From the NCBI RefSeq assembly GCF_030068605.1, contig NZ_JASJOU010000022.1:83402-147401 (forward strand): a stretch of 64,000 nucleotides of DNA, written 5' to 3'. How positions within the stretch are numbered: position 1 is the first letter of the stretch; each line of letters opens with the position of its first letter. The DNA is from Xanthocytophaga agilis. Its GTDB lineage: Bacteria > Bacteroidota > Bacteroidia > Cytophagales > 172606-1. Positions 10,631-17,718 of the stretch are shown here, piece after piece. The notes beneath the pieces were generated by a model, which searched no databases, was not told the DNA's origin, and was given only the letters and a program-made list of their open reading frames with translations. The position numbers and the translations under genes are program-made.

Positions 10631-10675
10631 AAAACCAGAGCCTTCGCTTTTGAAAAGATTGAAGGCTCTGGTTTT
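10631..10675 (+). terminator. Intrinsic terminator after cutC
   Basis: AAAACCAGAGCCTTC pairs perfectly with GAAGGCTCTGGTTTT across a 15-base loop. The T-rich tail continues with CTTTTG, and the A-rich left arm would also let it work on the minus strand. Confidence 0.85.
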
Positions 10676-10705
10676 CTTTTGAATGTTTTTCGACTTTATT
10701 GTCCC

Positions 10706-10920
10706 TTACATCGCTCTTCTTGTGACTCCTTCATTTTTTGCTTGCCCAAAAAACAGGGCACCAAACGAGAGTTTGGTGAGCAGATCTGTGCGTGAGCAAA
10801 AAAGGGCACTTTTCTCCGATCCTTCCCCCCACAGGCCAAAGGCCAACCTCGCGGAGAAAAGATTCCCTACGCACCTACAAGACCACTCGCGATTGAAGTG
10901 GAGGTAACTCTCTTTGTAGC
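10706..10920 (-). repeat. Dispersed repeat family 1, copy B (inverted)
   Basis: Read on the minus strand it begins GCTACAAAGAGAGTT at 10920 and carries the same GCGAGGTTGGCCTTTGGCC core as copy A, then diverges in the hairpin part, which here contains CACCAAACTCTCGTTTGGTG. The match with 8412-8600 makes an inverted pair about 2.3 kb apart. It has no coding potential of its own. Confidence 0.8.
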
Positions 10921-10996
10921 AGTTTTTTTACTCTAATGCAGATAACTCTTTTCTAAAAACACGTAATCTTCCCTAACCTGTCCGTTTCACACAAGG

Positions 10997-11353
10997 TTAT
11001 GTGTTTTCAGAGACTTGGTTTCGTTCTTTATGGCGTAATCCCCATACTTTAATCTCTTGCATCATAGGAATGGTGGTCTGGCCGAATTCTGTTAAACTGT
11101 ATTCTACTGTAGGAGGGACGGTTGGAAATATTTCGCGACTCACCAAGCCATCCTCTTCCAGTTCGCGGAGTTGTGAGGTAAGCATAGTAGGAGTGATGCC
11201 CGTTATTTCTCTTTCCAGCACCTTAAAGCGTTTGGGACTCTCTTTGATAAGGGCATGAAGGATGCGTAATTTCCACTTTCCGCTCAGTAAGGTAACCGCA
11301 TATTCAACCGGACATGAAATTTCTTCTTTTTTCTCTCTTTTTTTCGTGCTCAT
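10997..11353 (-). CDS. HxlR family winged-helix transcriptional regulator
   Basis: 118 aa from the chosen ATG at 11353; a longer frame upstream would add 24 residues unlike the family. The protein shows the HxlR pattern: CPVEYAVTLLSGKWKLRIL near the start (Cys18 is the position used by redox- and electrophile-sensing members), then the helix-turn-helix around RFKVLEREITGITPTMLTSQ and the wing. It is divergent from the esterase at 11463, and the shared spacer holds a GTTTGCAAAC palindrome, so it probably represses that gene and itself. The inducing signal cannot be read from sequence. Confidence 0.9.
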   Translation of the reverse strand: MSTKKREKKEEISCPVEYAVTLLSGKWKLRILHALIKESPKRFKVLEREITGITPTMLTSQLRELEEDGLVSREIFPTVPPTVEYSLTEFGQTTIPMMQEIKVWGLRHKERNQVSENT

Positions 11354-11401
11354 TACCAGAAAGCTATGGTTTTCTATACTAATACAGTTTTTGTGTACTA
11401 C

Positions 11402-11437
11402 TTGTAAAAATATAGTAATGGACATACGTTTGCAAAC
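11402..11437 (+). promoter_or_regulatory. Esterase promoter with overlapping palindrome
   Basis: TTG at 11402-11404, 20 bases, then TACGTTTG at 11425-11432 form a Bacteroidota promoter 30 bases ahead of the start at 11463. A perfect 10-bp palindrome GTTTGCAAAC (11428-11437) overlaps the -7 box, where a repressor would block transcription; the divergent HxlR protein is the obvious candidate. Confidence 0.65.
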
Positions 11438-11462
11438 ATAACTCTAATGAGAAAGAAAATAT

Positions 11463-12278
11463 ATGCAAGATATGCTCCAACGCCGGATGGGTTTTGATGA
11501 ACTGGGTAAAGCCTATCCCAAAGATTCGTCAGTAAAAGTAGAACCTATTACAATTAATGGAATAAGCTGTTTCTGGTTTACACCAGAGCAGGCAATTACA
11601 AACAAAGTGATTGTGTATCTACATGGAGGAGCTTTTGCCGTAGGCTCTATACGATCCCATGAAAGCATGGCCTCTCATTTTGCTAGTCAGTTCCAGACAA
11701 AAATTCTGTTTATTGACTATTCATTGGCTCCTGAACATCCTTATCCAGGTGGAATGAATGATGTACTGGCTGTGTATAGTACCTTACAAAAGCAGTATCC
11801 TGATTATACATTTACGTTAATGGGAGATAGTGCAGGAGGAGGGCTGGCAATTTCTTCTATAGCTGCCATGTTCGATCACAACTTATCGTTGCCTCAGGTT
11901 GTAGTATTACTTTCACCATGGATTAGTCTTACTTGTACCAACCCTTCCCATCAGCAAAATGCTGACAAGGATATTATCAATACAGAATATCTGAAAGCAG
12001 CAGCCAAAGACTATATAGGAAATAATCCTATGGAAAAAGCGAGTCCAGAATTCCTCACCTTCAACGCATTTCCTCCTGTTCTGATACTGGCAGGTGAAGA
12101 GGAAATCCTTCTGGATGATAGTAAAAACTTTTACGCCTATATCCGGCAGATACAGAAGGAATCCTATTTACATGTCTACAAAAACCAGAAACATGTATGG
12201 ACCTTAGCTTCTATTCAGAGTGAGGCTTCCCAGCAAGCGCTGAAGGTTATAGCAGAATTTTTGGAGAATAATTCCTAA
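11463..12278 (+). CDS. Alpha/beta hydrolase, hormone-sensitive-lipase-like esterase
   Basis: 271 aa. It has the oxyanion motif HGGAF (HGGG type), the nucleophile motif GDSAGG, then an acidic residue in the EEEILLDD segment and the catalytic histidine region KHVW near the C terminus: the layout of the HSL/GDXG esterase family, which hydrolyses short-chain esters. No signal peptide, so it is cytoplasmic. The HxlR gene lies divergently upstream and shares the control region. Substrate unknown. Confidence 0.88.
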   Translation: MQDMLQRRMGFDELGKAYPKDSSVKVEPITINGISCFWFTPEQAITNKVIVYLHGGAFAVGSIRSHESMASHFASQFQTKILFIDYSLAPEHPYPGGMNDVLAVYSTLQKQYPDYTFTLMGDSAGGGLAISSIAAMFDHNLSLPQVVVLLSPWISLTCTNPSHQQNADKDIINTEYLKAAAKDYIGNNPMEKASPEFLTFNAFPPVLILAGEEEILLDDSKNFYAYIRQIQKESYLHVYKNQKHVWTLASIQSEASQQALKVIAEFLENNS

Positions 12279-12423
12279 CTATTAATTCTATTTTGATGTG
12301 GTGATATGCCAAACAAGGTATTTTGAAATACCCTCTCTTAAAGAAATTCCTTTTTTGTGCATTATCACCCTTTGTTATCCTCTGAAAGGATCTATCTCCT
12401 CCCTATCCTCCTGTAAAGATATC

Positions 12424-12604
12424 TCCCTTCTCTGTCCTTCCGAAAGAATCCTGTGACAAATAGAGCCATGCTTGTTGTTTGAGAGAAAGAATATTCTCCA
12501 GATCCCAAGGCCGCCGGTTTTGCCACGCATGTCCCGACAACAGCCTGCCACGCCTTGGCGTGGGTAGGAATATTCTTTCAGAAGGACAAAAAGGGGGAGA
12601 AGGC
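12424..12604. repeat. Dispersed repeat family 2, palindromic copy 1
   Basis: About 180 bp with imperfect terminal inverted repeats: CTGTCCTTCCGAAAGAAT on the left pairs with ATTCTTTCAGAAGGACA on the right. The interior GTGACAAATAGAGC, GAGAGAAAGAATATT and CCGGTTTTGCCACG recurs in the copy at 20800-20925. It occupies the spacer between the esterase and the first SDR gene; the rest of that spacer (12279-12423 and 12605-12860) shows nothing recognisable except a possible -7 box TACCTTTG at 12825-12832. Confidence 0.75.
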
Positions 12605-12860
12605 TCACTGCTGAAACGAAGATCCAGCGTACCTTCCCATAGAACAGGTTTCGAGCCATGCACCATAGAACAACCTTGTCCTACAACTAATACTAAAAAG
12701 AATCAAAGGGATAAACCTCTCCATCCAGATATTATATCATCCTCATAGTGTGTTTGAAATTTGCATTGTTTGATTTTTGCAATCATTCGTTTGAAACTTG
12801 TAATCACCACCTTACCCATTCACCATACCTTTGTTCTATCAATTAAAACAAACAAAGACT

Positions 12861-13700
12861 ATGGACAACAAAAAAGTATGGTTTATCACAGGAGCTTCCA
12901 AAGGACTTGGTTTATCCCTTGCCAGACAAGTATTGCAACAGGGAAACTTTGTCGCTGCGACCTCTCGCACAATTGATGCTTTACAAACAGCTATAGGAAA
13001 GGCCAATGATCGTTTTTTACCATTACAGGTTGATCTGAATAATGAAGATAGTGTAGCGAAAGCACTTGAGCAAACTCATCAGACTTTCGGACAAATAGAC
13101 GTGGTAGTGAACAATGCCGGATACGGTATAGGAGGAAGTATTGAAGAACTGACAGACAAAGAAACACGTGATAGCTTTGATATCAATGTGTTTGGTACAC
13201 TGAATGTTATTCGCAAGGTATTACCGTTTCTGCGTGATCAAAAGTCAGGGCATATTCTCAACATATCTTCTATCGCAGGCATTAGTGCCAATACAGGCTG
13301 GTCAATCTATGCGGCTACCAAATATGCTATCGTAGGACTTTCAGAAGTACTGGCAGAAGATGTAAGATCATTGGGAATTCGGGTAACTGTCGTTGCACCG
13401 GGAGCTTTCCGAACCAGTTTCCTTTCATCTGAATCACTGGTAATGACACAAAATCCCATAGCCATATATGAAGAGGTGAGAGCTTCTCATGCCAAATACC
13501 TGAAACTGGATGGCCATCAGGCGGGCGATCCGGAGAAAGCAGCCGAAGCGATGATTCAGATCACAGAGGAGAGTAATCCACCCTTGTATCTATTGCTGGG
13601 AAGTGATGCCTATCAGCGAGCTTTTAACAAGCTGGCTTCTATGACAAAGGAATTCCAGTCATGGGAGTCTCTAACCAAATCAACTGATTTTAAAAACTAA
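12861..13700 (+). CDS. Short-chain dehydrogenase/reductase (SDR), first of tandem pair
   Basis: 279 aa from the ATG at 12861; an in-frame TTG 30 bases upstream is less likely because the sequence VWFITGASKGLG begins right after this ATG. Classical SDR features: cofactor motif TGASKGLG, NNAG, active-site Ser in ISSIAG and the YAATK catalytic pair. The TSR sequence after the second strand suggests NADP(H) preference (inference). It is followed after 26 bases by a close paralogue, evidently a tandem duplication, probably in one operon. Substrate unknown. Confidence 0.9.
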   Translation: MDNKKVWFITGASKGLGLSLARQVLQQGNFVAATSRTIDALQTAIGKANDRFLPLQVDLNNEDSVAKALEQTHQTFGQIDVVVNNAGYGIGGSIEELTDKETRDSFDINVFGTLNVIRKVLPFLRDQKSGHILNISSIAGISANTGWSIYAATKYAIVGLSEVLAEDVRSLGIRVTVVAPGAFRTSFLSSESLVMTQNPIAIYEEVRASHAKYLKLDGHQAGDPEKAAEAMIQITEESNPPLYLLLGSDAYQRAFNKLASMTKEFQSWESLTKSTDFKN

Positions 13701-13726
13701 TTTTTTATTTAACTATCCACAACACA

Positions 13727-14590
13727 ATGAAAACACAACAAATATGGTTTGTGACCGGAGCCTCTAAAGGTTTAGGTCTTTCTCTAGTACAACAATTGCT
13801 TTTGCAGGGACATAAAGTAGCTGCCACTTCCCGCAATCTGGAGGACTTACGCAAAGCAGTAGGGACTCACACCAGTTTTCTTCCATTAGCGATGGATCTT
13901 AAAGCTGAAGCGAGTGTAAAACAGGCAATCGAACAGACGATAGCTCACTTTGGGAAGATTGATGTAGTAGTGAACAATGCAGGGTATGGTTTACTGGGTA
14001 GCCTGGAGGAGTTGAGTGACGCAGAAGCCCGGGACAATTTTGATATCAATGTATTTGGTTCTCTGAATGTAATTCGTCAGGTAATGCCTTATCTGAGAGA
14101 ACAAAAGTCAGGACATATATTCAATATATCATCCGTTGGCGGATTTACCGGAAACTTTGGAGGTTGGGGTATTTATTGTGCTACTAAATTTGCTGTAGTA
14201 GGATTTTCAGAGTCGCTGGCAGCCGAAGTAAAAGAATTTGGTGTACATGTTACTGCCGTAATGCCAGGCTATTTCCGAACCGATTTCCTGACAGCAGGAT
14301 CGATGGGCCTTCCCAAACAACAGATTGATGCCTACACACAAGTACGCGAATCTCAGGCATTCCATCAGCATAACATGAATGGCAATCAGATGGGTGATCC
14401 GGAGAAGGCAGGACAGGCATTGATTGAGGTTGCCTCTGCTGAAAATCCACCTCTGCATCTGTTCTTAGGAGAGGATGCCTATAACATGGCTTACCAGAAG
14501 ATGGACGCTGTAAAGAAAGATGTAGAAGCCTGGAAAACACTGACTATCAGTACAGGTCTTGTTCAGGCCTCTGCTTCAGCAACAGTATAA
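13727..14590 (+). CDS. Short-chain dehydrogenase/reductase (SDR), second of tandem pair
   Basis: 287 aa, strongly similar along its whole length to the preceding gene: TGASKGLG, NNAGYG, DINVFG, SGHI(F/L)NISS and YCATK in place of YAATK. Both share an unusual C-terminal extension ending around the phrase LFLGEDAYNMAYQK, the part of such SDRs that shapes the substrate pocket. The active-site tyrosine and lysine are intact. It lies 26 bases after its paralogue and 84 bases before the Atu4866-domain gene, separated from it by a hairpin (14615-14649). Confidence 0.9.
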   Translation: MKTQQIWFVTGASKGLGLSLVQQLLLQGHKVAATSRNLEDLRKAVGTHTSFLPLAMDLKAEASVKQAIEQTIAHFGKIDVVVNNAGYGLLGSLEELSDAEARDNFDINVFGSLNVIRQVMPYLREQKSGHIFNISSVGGFTGNFGGWGIYCATKFAVVGFSESLAAEVKEFGVHVTAVMPGYFRTDFLTAGSMGLPKQQIDAYTQVRESQAFHQHNMNGNQMGDPEKAGQALIEVASAENPPLHLFLGEDAYNMAYQKMDAVKKDVEAWKTLTISTGLVQASASATV

Positions 14591-14614
14591 CTACTATATA
14601 TACACTCACCAAAA

Positions 14615-14649
14615 GTCTGGCAGATAGTAAATGTATTCTGTCTGCCAGA
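14615..14649. terminator. Hairpin between SDR and Atu4866-domain gene
   Basis: TCTGGCAGA and TCTGCCAGA pair across a 16-base loop. There is no clear T tract, so it may be a processing or attenuation hairpin instead of a full terminator. Confidence 0.4.
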
Positions 14650-14674
14650 TACAAATATAACTTTGTGAATAACT

Positions 14675-14917
14675 ATGAACAACAACAAATCATACATTGG
14701 CATGTGGGTAACCGGAGACGGATATATCCGACAGGAATTACTACCCAATGGGCGTTATGATGAAGCCCGTGGTAAACGGCAAAGCGCCTATACAGGCAGT
14801 TATACCATTGAAGGAGATCATATTGAATACATTGATGACACCGGATTTACAGCCTCCGGAGACTTTAAAGATGACATTCTCTATCATGGTGGGTATATTT
14901 TTTATCGGGAAAAATAA
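14675..14917 (+). CDS. Atu4866 domain-containing small protein
   Basis: 80 aa and nearly all one domain: the sequence YIGMWVTGDGYIRQELLPNG, then RYDEARG, followed by a lipocalin-like strand pattern (GDHIEYIDDTGFTASGDF) is the signature of the Atu4866 family, a small beta-barrel fold of unknown function. Such genes are often found next to SDR oxidoreductases and AraC regulators, exactly the context here. Possibly a small-molecule binder acting with the SDRs (inference). Confidence 0.85.
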   Translation: MNNNKSYIGMWVTGDGYIRQELLPNGRYDEARGKRQSAYTGSYTIEGDHIEYIDDTGFTASGDFKDDILYHGGYIFYREK

Positions 14918-15026
14918 GTAAGTAGAATAGATTATATGGTGACATATAATCTATTTGCTAATTTTATAGAAACCATTTTCAGCTGTATAACCTTATAGAA
15001 TCAACTAGCTGGATTATTGTACATGA

Positions 15027-15253
15027 TGAAGTTGTTTAGGATAATCTTATAAGGCTTCAAAGGCAGATTTAATACAAGTTCTATAAGAACTAAAAATACA
15101 TGTGCTGCGCCTTCTTCCCATCGTTGGTGTTATCACCAACGAGTTGTTTCCCATCGTTCAGGTTGGTGATAACACCAACCTAGGGATTGAAATTAAGGCA
15201 CGCTACAAAATCTGCTCGTTGAGCTGGTTTAAAACTTATCCTAAACAACTTCA
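15027..15253. mobile_element. MITE-like element with perfect 18-bp terminal inverted repeats
   Basis: TGAAGTTGTTTAGGATAA at 15027-15044 is the exact reverse complement of 15236-15253. Inside lie two 18-bp near-palindromes, GTTGGTGTTATCACCAAC (15123-15140) and its reverse complement (15162-15179). At 227 bp without a reading frame it fits a non-autonomous miniature transposon. No clear target duplication was seen. Its right end is 16 bases from the AraC start codon. Confidence 0.75.
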
Positions 15254-15269
15254 ATAAAATTTGTTTTAT

Positions 15270-16166
15270 ATGATTGAGACCCTGGAAAATTTTTATCAGC
15301 AGAAGTTTAACTGGATGCCTGACAATTTAAAACAGGACATTGGACATTTCAATGTATTCAGACTGGAAGATTGTCTGGGACATGGAAGTACGCCAGTCAA
15401 GTATAGCAGAAGGGATTTTTATAAGGTTAGTTTGATCAGAGGAAAAAACAGATACCACTATGCTGATAAAAGTATTGAAATCTCAGGGTCGACACTGATA
15501 TTTTTTAATCCCAGTGTGCCCTATACATGGGAGTCTCTGTCAGATGATAAAACAGGTTTCTTCTGTATCTTTAAAGAGTCGTTCTTTACAGAAAAGATGC
15601 GAGGCAATATCAATGAACTGCCTATGTTTATGCCAGGTGGAAAGCCCGCTTATCTATTAAACAAGACTCATGATAAACGGGTTAGTCAGATTTTTACCAA
15701 AATGCTGGATGAAATAGATTCAGAATATCGGTTTAAATATGACCTGTTACGTAATTATGTAACCGAACTGATTCACTATGCGCTAAAGATGGAGCCATCA
15801 GAGACACTGTATCAGCATCCTGATGCCAATACGCGTATTACGGCTATCTTTACAGAGTTGCTGGAGCGACAGTTCCCGATTGAGTCGCCTTCTCAACGGC
15901 TTTCGTTACGGTCGGCTACAGATTATGCCGAGCAGTTAGCTGTCCATGTAAATCATCTGAACCGGGCCATTCGATTGACTACCGGAAGAACAACTACTGA
16001 ACACATTGCCGAACGGATTGTGAGTGAAGCAAAGGTATTGCTAAAACATACAGACTGGAACGTGGCTGAGATTAGTTACTGCTTAGGGTTTGAGGAGGCC
16101 GCCCATTTCAATAACTACTTTAAGAAACATACGCAACTAAATCCTACTTCTTTCAGGGCAATTTAA
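15270..16166 (+). CDS. AraC family transcriptional regulator
   Basis: 298 aa using the ATG at 15270; an in-frame TTG nine bases earlier is an alternative. N-terminal half: a cupin-like sensing domain with the pattern seen in Bacteroidota AraC proteins (WMPDNLKQDIGHFNVF, then KVSLIRGKNRYHYAD). C-terminal: two helix-turn-helix units, the second containing WNVAEISYCLGFEEAAHFNNYFKKHT, which is intact. It probably regulates the neighbouring SDR and Atu4866 genes. The MITE-like element ends 16 bases upstream of the start, so it may supply or disrupt the promoter. Confidence 0.9.
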   Translation: MIETLENFYQQKFNWMPDNLKQDIGHFNVFRLEDCLGHGSTPVKYSRRDFYKVSLIRGKNRYHYADKSIEISGSTLIFFNPSVPYTWESLSDDKTGFFCIFKESFFTEKMRGNINELPMFMPGGKPAYLLNKTHDKRVSQIFTKMLDEIDSEYRFKYDLLRNYVTELIHYALKMEPSETLYQHPDANTRITAIFTELLERQFPIESPSQRLSLRSATDYAEQLAVHVNHLNRAIRLTTGRTTTEHIAERIVSEAKVLLKHTDWNVAEISYCLGFEEAAHFNNYFKKHTQLNPTSFRAI

Positions 16167-16300
16167 TGATATTATTAAGACTACATGATAGAAAAGTAAA
16201 GTGAAAACGTCTTATTTTATATAAAAGCTAAAAGTACTTAGTAATCTGGCTTTATTCTTGTGGCAAGAAGCGAAACATTTCTTATCACAAGTATTGGTAT

Positions 16301-16882
16301 ATGACTACTGAAGAACAATCGCTATCTGCTGATAATGCAGAGCCTATCTCTTCCACACACCCTCTCTGGTGGGTTCATGCTATTGCTTTTTCTTTGCTCA
16401 TTGCCTTTTTTCCAAGAGTAAATAGTATTCTGGCTCTCCTGTTATTTCTTGTAATTTTTATTCCCGGAGGAATTGGTTTTATTAATTTAATAAAAAGCTT
16501 TTTACTATCTCCTTACCGACGAGTACTACCAATTGTCGGGTGTCAGGCAATTATTGTAGGTATCTTTTTCCCTTTGATACGATATGCTAATTTAAGTCCA
16601 GTGAGTTATCTTTTTACAGTACAAGAATCTGGACCAATAAATTATCGTGGAACCGTGATGGCAGAGTATACCTATGTTTATAGTATATATACACTTGAGA
16701 ACTGGGCCTACTTGATATATGCTATTGGGTCTTTCCTAATCTGGTTATATATACTTCAAAAGTACAAGCAATCCTATTTCGGCCACATGCTTTTTATCCA
16801 TTATTTTTTCGCATGTTTTGCGTTTGTTGCGATTATGCTTGGGCCTATGGATAGAGCCGTGGATGTATCCGCCAACTGGTAA
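16301..16882 (+). CDS. Multi-pass membrane protein of unknown function
   Basis: 193 aa, not recognised. An N-terminal hydrophilic stretch of about 20 residues precedes roughly five hydrophobic segments (about 24-38, 43-67, 76-92, 132-149 and 160-182), with a 35-residue soluble loop between the third and fourth. No catalytic or binding motif is evident. It stands alone between the AraC gene and the bidirectional terminator shared with dps. Confidence 0.6.
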   Translation: MTTEEQSLSADNAEPISSTHPLWWVHAIAFSLLIAFFPRVNSILALLLFLVIFIPGGIGFINLIKSFLLSPYRRVLPIVGCQAIIVGIFFPLIRYANLSPVSYLFTVQESGPINYRGTVMAEYTYVYSIYTLENWAYLIYAIGSFLIWLYILQKYKQSYFGHMLFIHYFFACFAFVAIMLGPMDRAVDVSANW

Positions 16883-16950
16883 TTTACATATGACTTGAAT
16901 CAGGCAAAAATAATTTCCAAAAAGAAAATGAATAAAATACTTCCTATACG

Positions 16951-17000
16951 TCAAAAGCCACTTGTTCCTATCCATTTCTGGAAAGATAAGTGGCTTTTGA
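16951..17000. terminator. Bidirectional terminator between the membrane gene and dps
   Basis: A perfect 13-bp stem: TCAAAAGCCACTT (16951-16963) with AAGTGGCTTTTGA (16988-17000) across a 24-base loop. It serves two convergent genes. Confidence 0.8.
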
Positions 17001-17027
17001 TAGCTTAGCTAGAAGAGACTTGTTCCA

Positions 17028-17522
17028 TTATTGCAGGTGTGCTCTCAGCATCCATGCCATCTTCTCATGCTGTTCCATCAGACTTGTCAGGAAGTCGTTG
17101 GTACCTGTATCATGAAAATTCTCATCTGCTTTTTCCAGATCTGTTCTCAATTGACGGATGATAGTTTCATGATCTTCCATCAGGTTACGGATCATATCAT
17201 CATCAGACGGAACCTCTCCGTAGTTTTCATTCAGACGAGTTGTCTTTTTAAATTGCTCCAGTGTACCAAACGCAAAATAACCCAGTTGGCGTACCCGCTC
17301 TGCTACCTGATCAATGATTTCCGCCAATTCAGTGTATTGGGTTTCAAAGAACAGATGAAGGTTATGGAAACGTGGACCGGTTACATTCCAGTGATAGTAT
17401 CGGGTTTTTGTATAAAGAACGAATTCATCTGAAAGCAGGTGATTCAGCAGTTGAGCTGTACCTGCGCGATTTTTCTCGTTAATTCCAATATTGGTGGTCG
17501 TTGATGGTTTGACAGTTGCCAT
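17028..17522 (-). CDS. dps: Dps family ferritin-like DNA-protection protein
   Basis: 164 aa, typical Dps length. The ferroxidase region reads TRYYHWNVTGPRFHNLH and then the acidic helix DQVAERVRQLG, giving the His, Asp and Glu ligands at the subunit interface. Dps dodecamers store iron, consume peroxide and coat DNA during starvation or oxidative stress. The N-terminal tail (about 20 residues) carries two lysines and an arginine, which could help DNA binding. Monocistronic, ending at the hairpin 16951-17000. Confidence 0.93.
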   Translation of the reverse strand: MATVKPSTTTNIGINEKNRAGTAQLLNHLLSDEFVLYTKTRYYHWNVTGPRFHNLHLFFETQYTELAEIIDQVAERVRQLGYFAFGTLEQFKKTTRLNENYGEVPSDDDMIRNLMEDHETIIRQLRTDLEKADENFHDTGTNDFLTSLMEQHEKMAWMLRAHLQ

Positions 17523-17718
17523 AGATTTAAAAAGTTAAAAATGAATAATATTGAGTACCAGACAATTCAGATCTATCCAGTGTGATTTCTGTATCCGAGG
17601 CTAAAAATGCTTATTAAGCAAAAATAACCATTGTGCTGAATGTTTGGTTTGATTTCTGATAAATTATTTTGTCTGTTTAACAGATAGTTTCATAGTGTTG
17701 CTAAAACAGTATAAAAAA

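Noticed and set aside
10683..10907. Plus-strand frame of 74 codons
   Set aside because: Covers repeat copy B; same explanation as copy A.
12375..12748. Overlapping frames in both directions after the esterase gene
   Set aside because: They follow the palindromic family 2 element; no family similarity and mutually overlapping.
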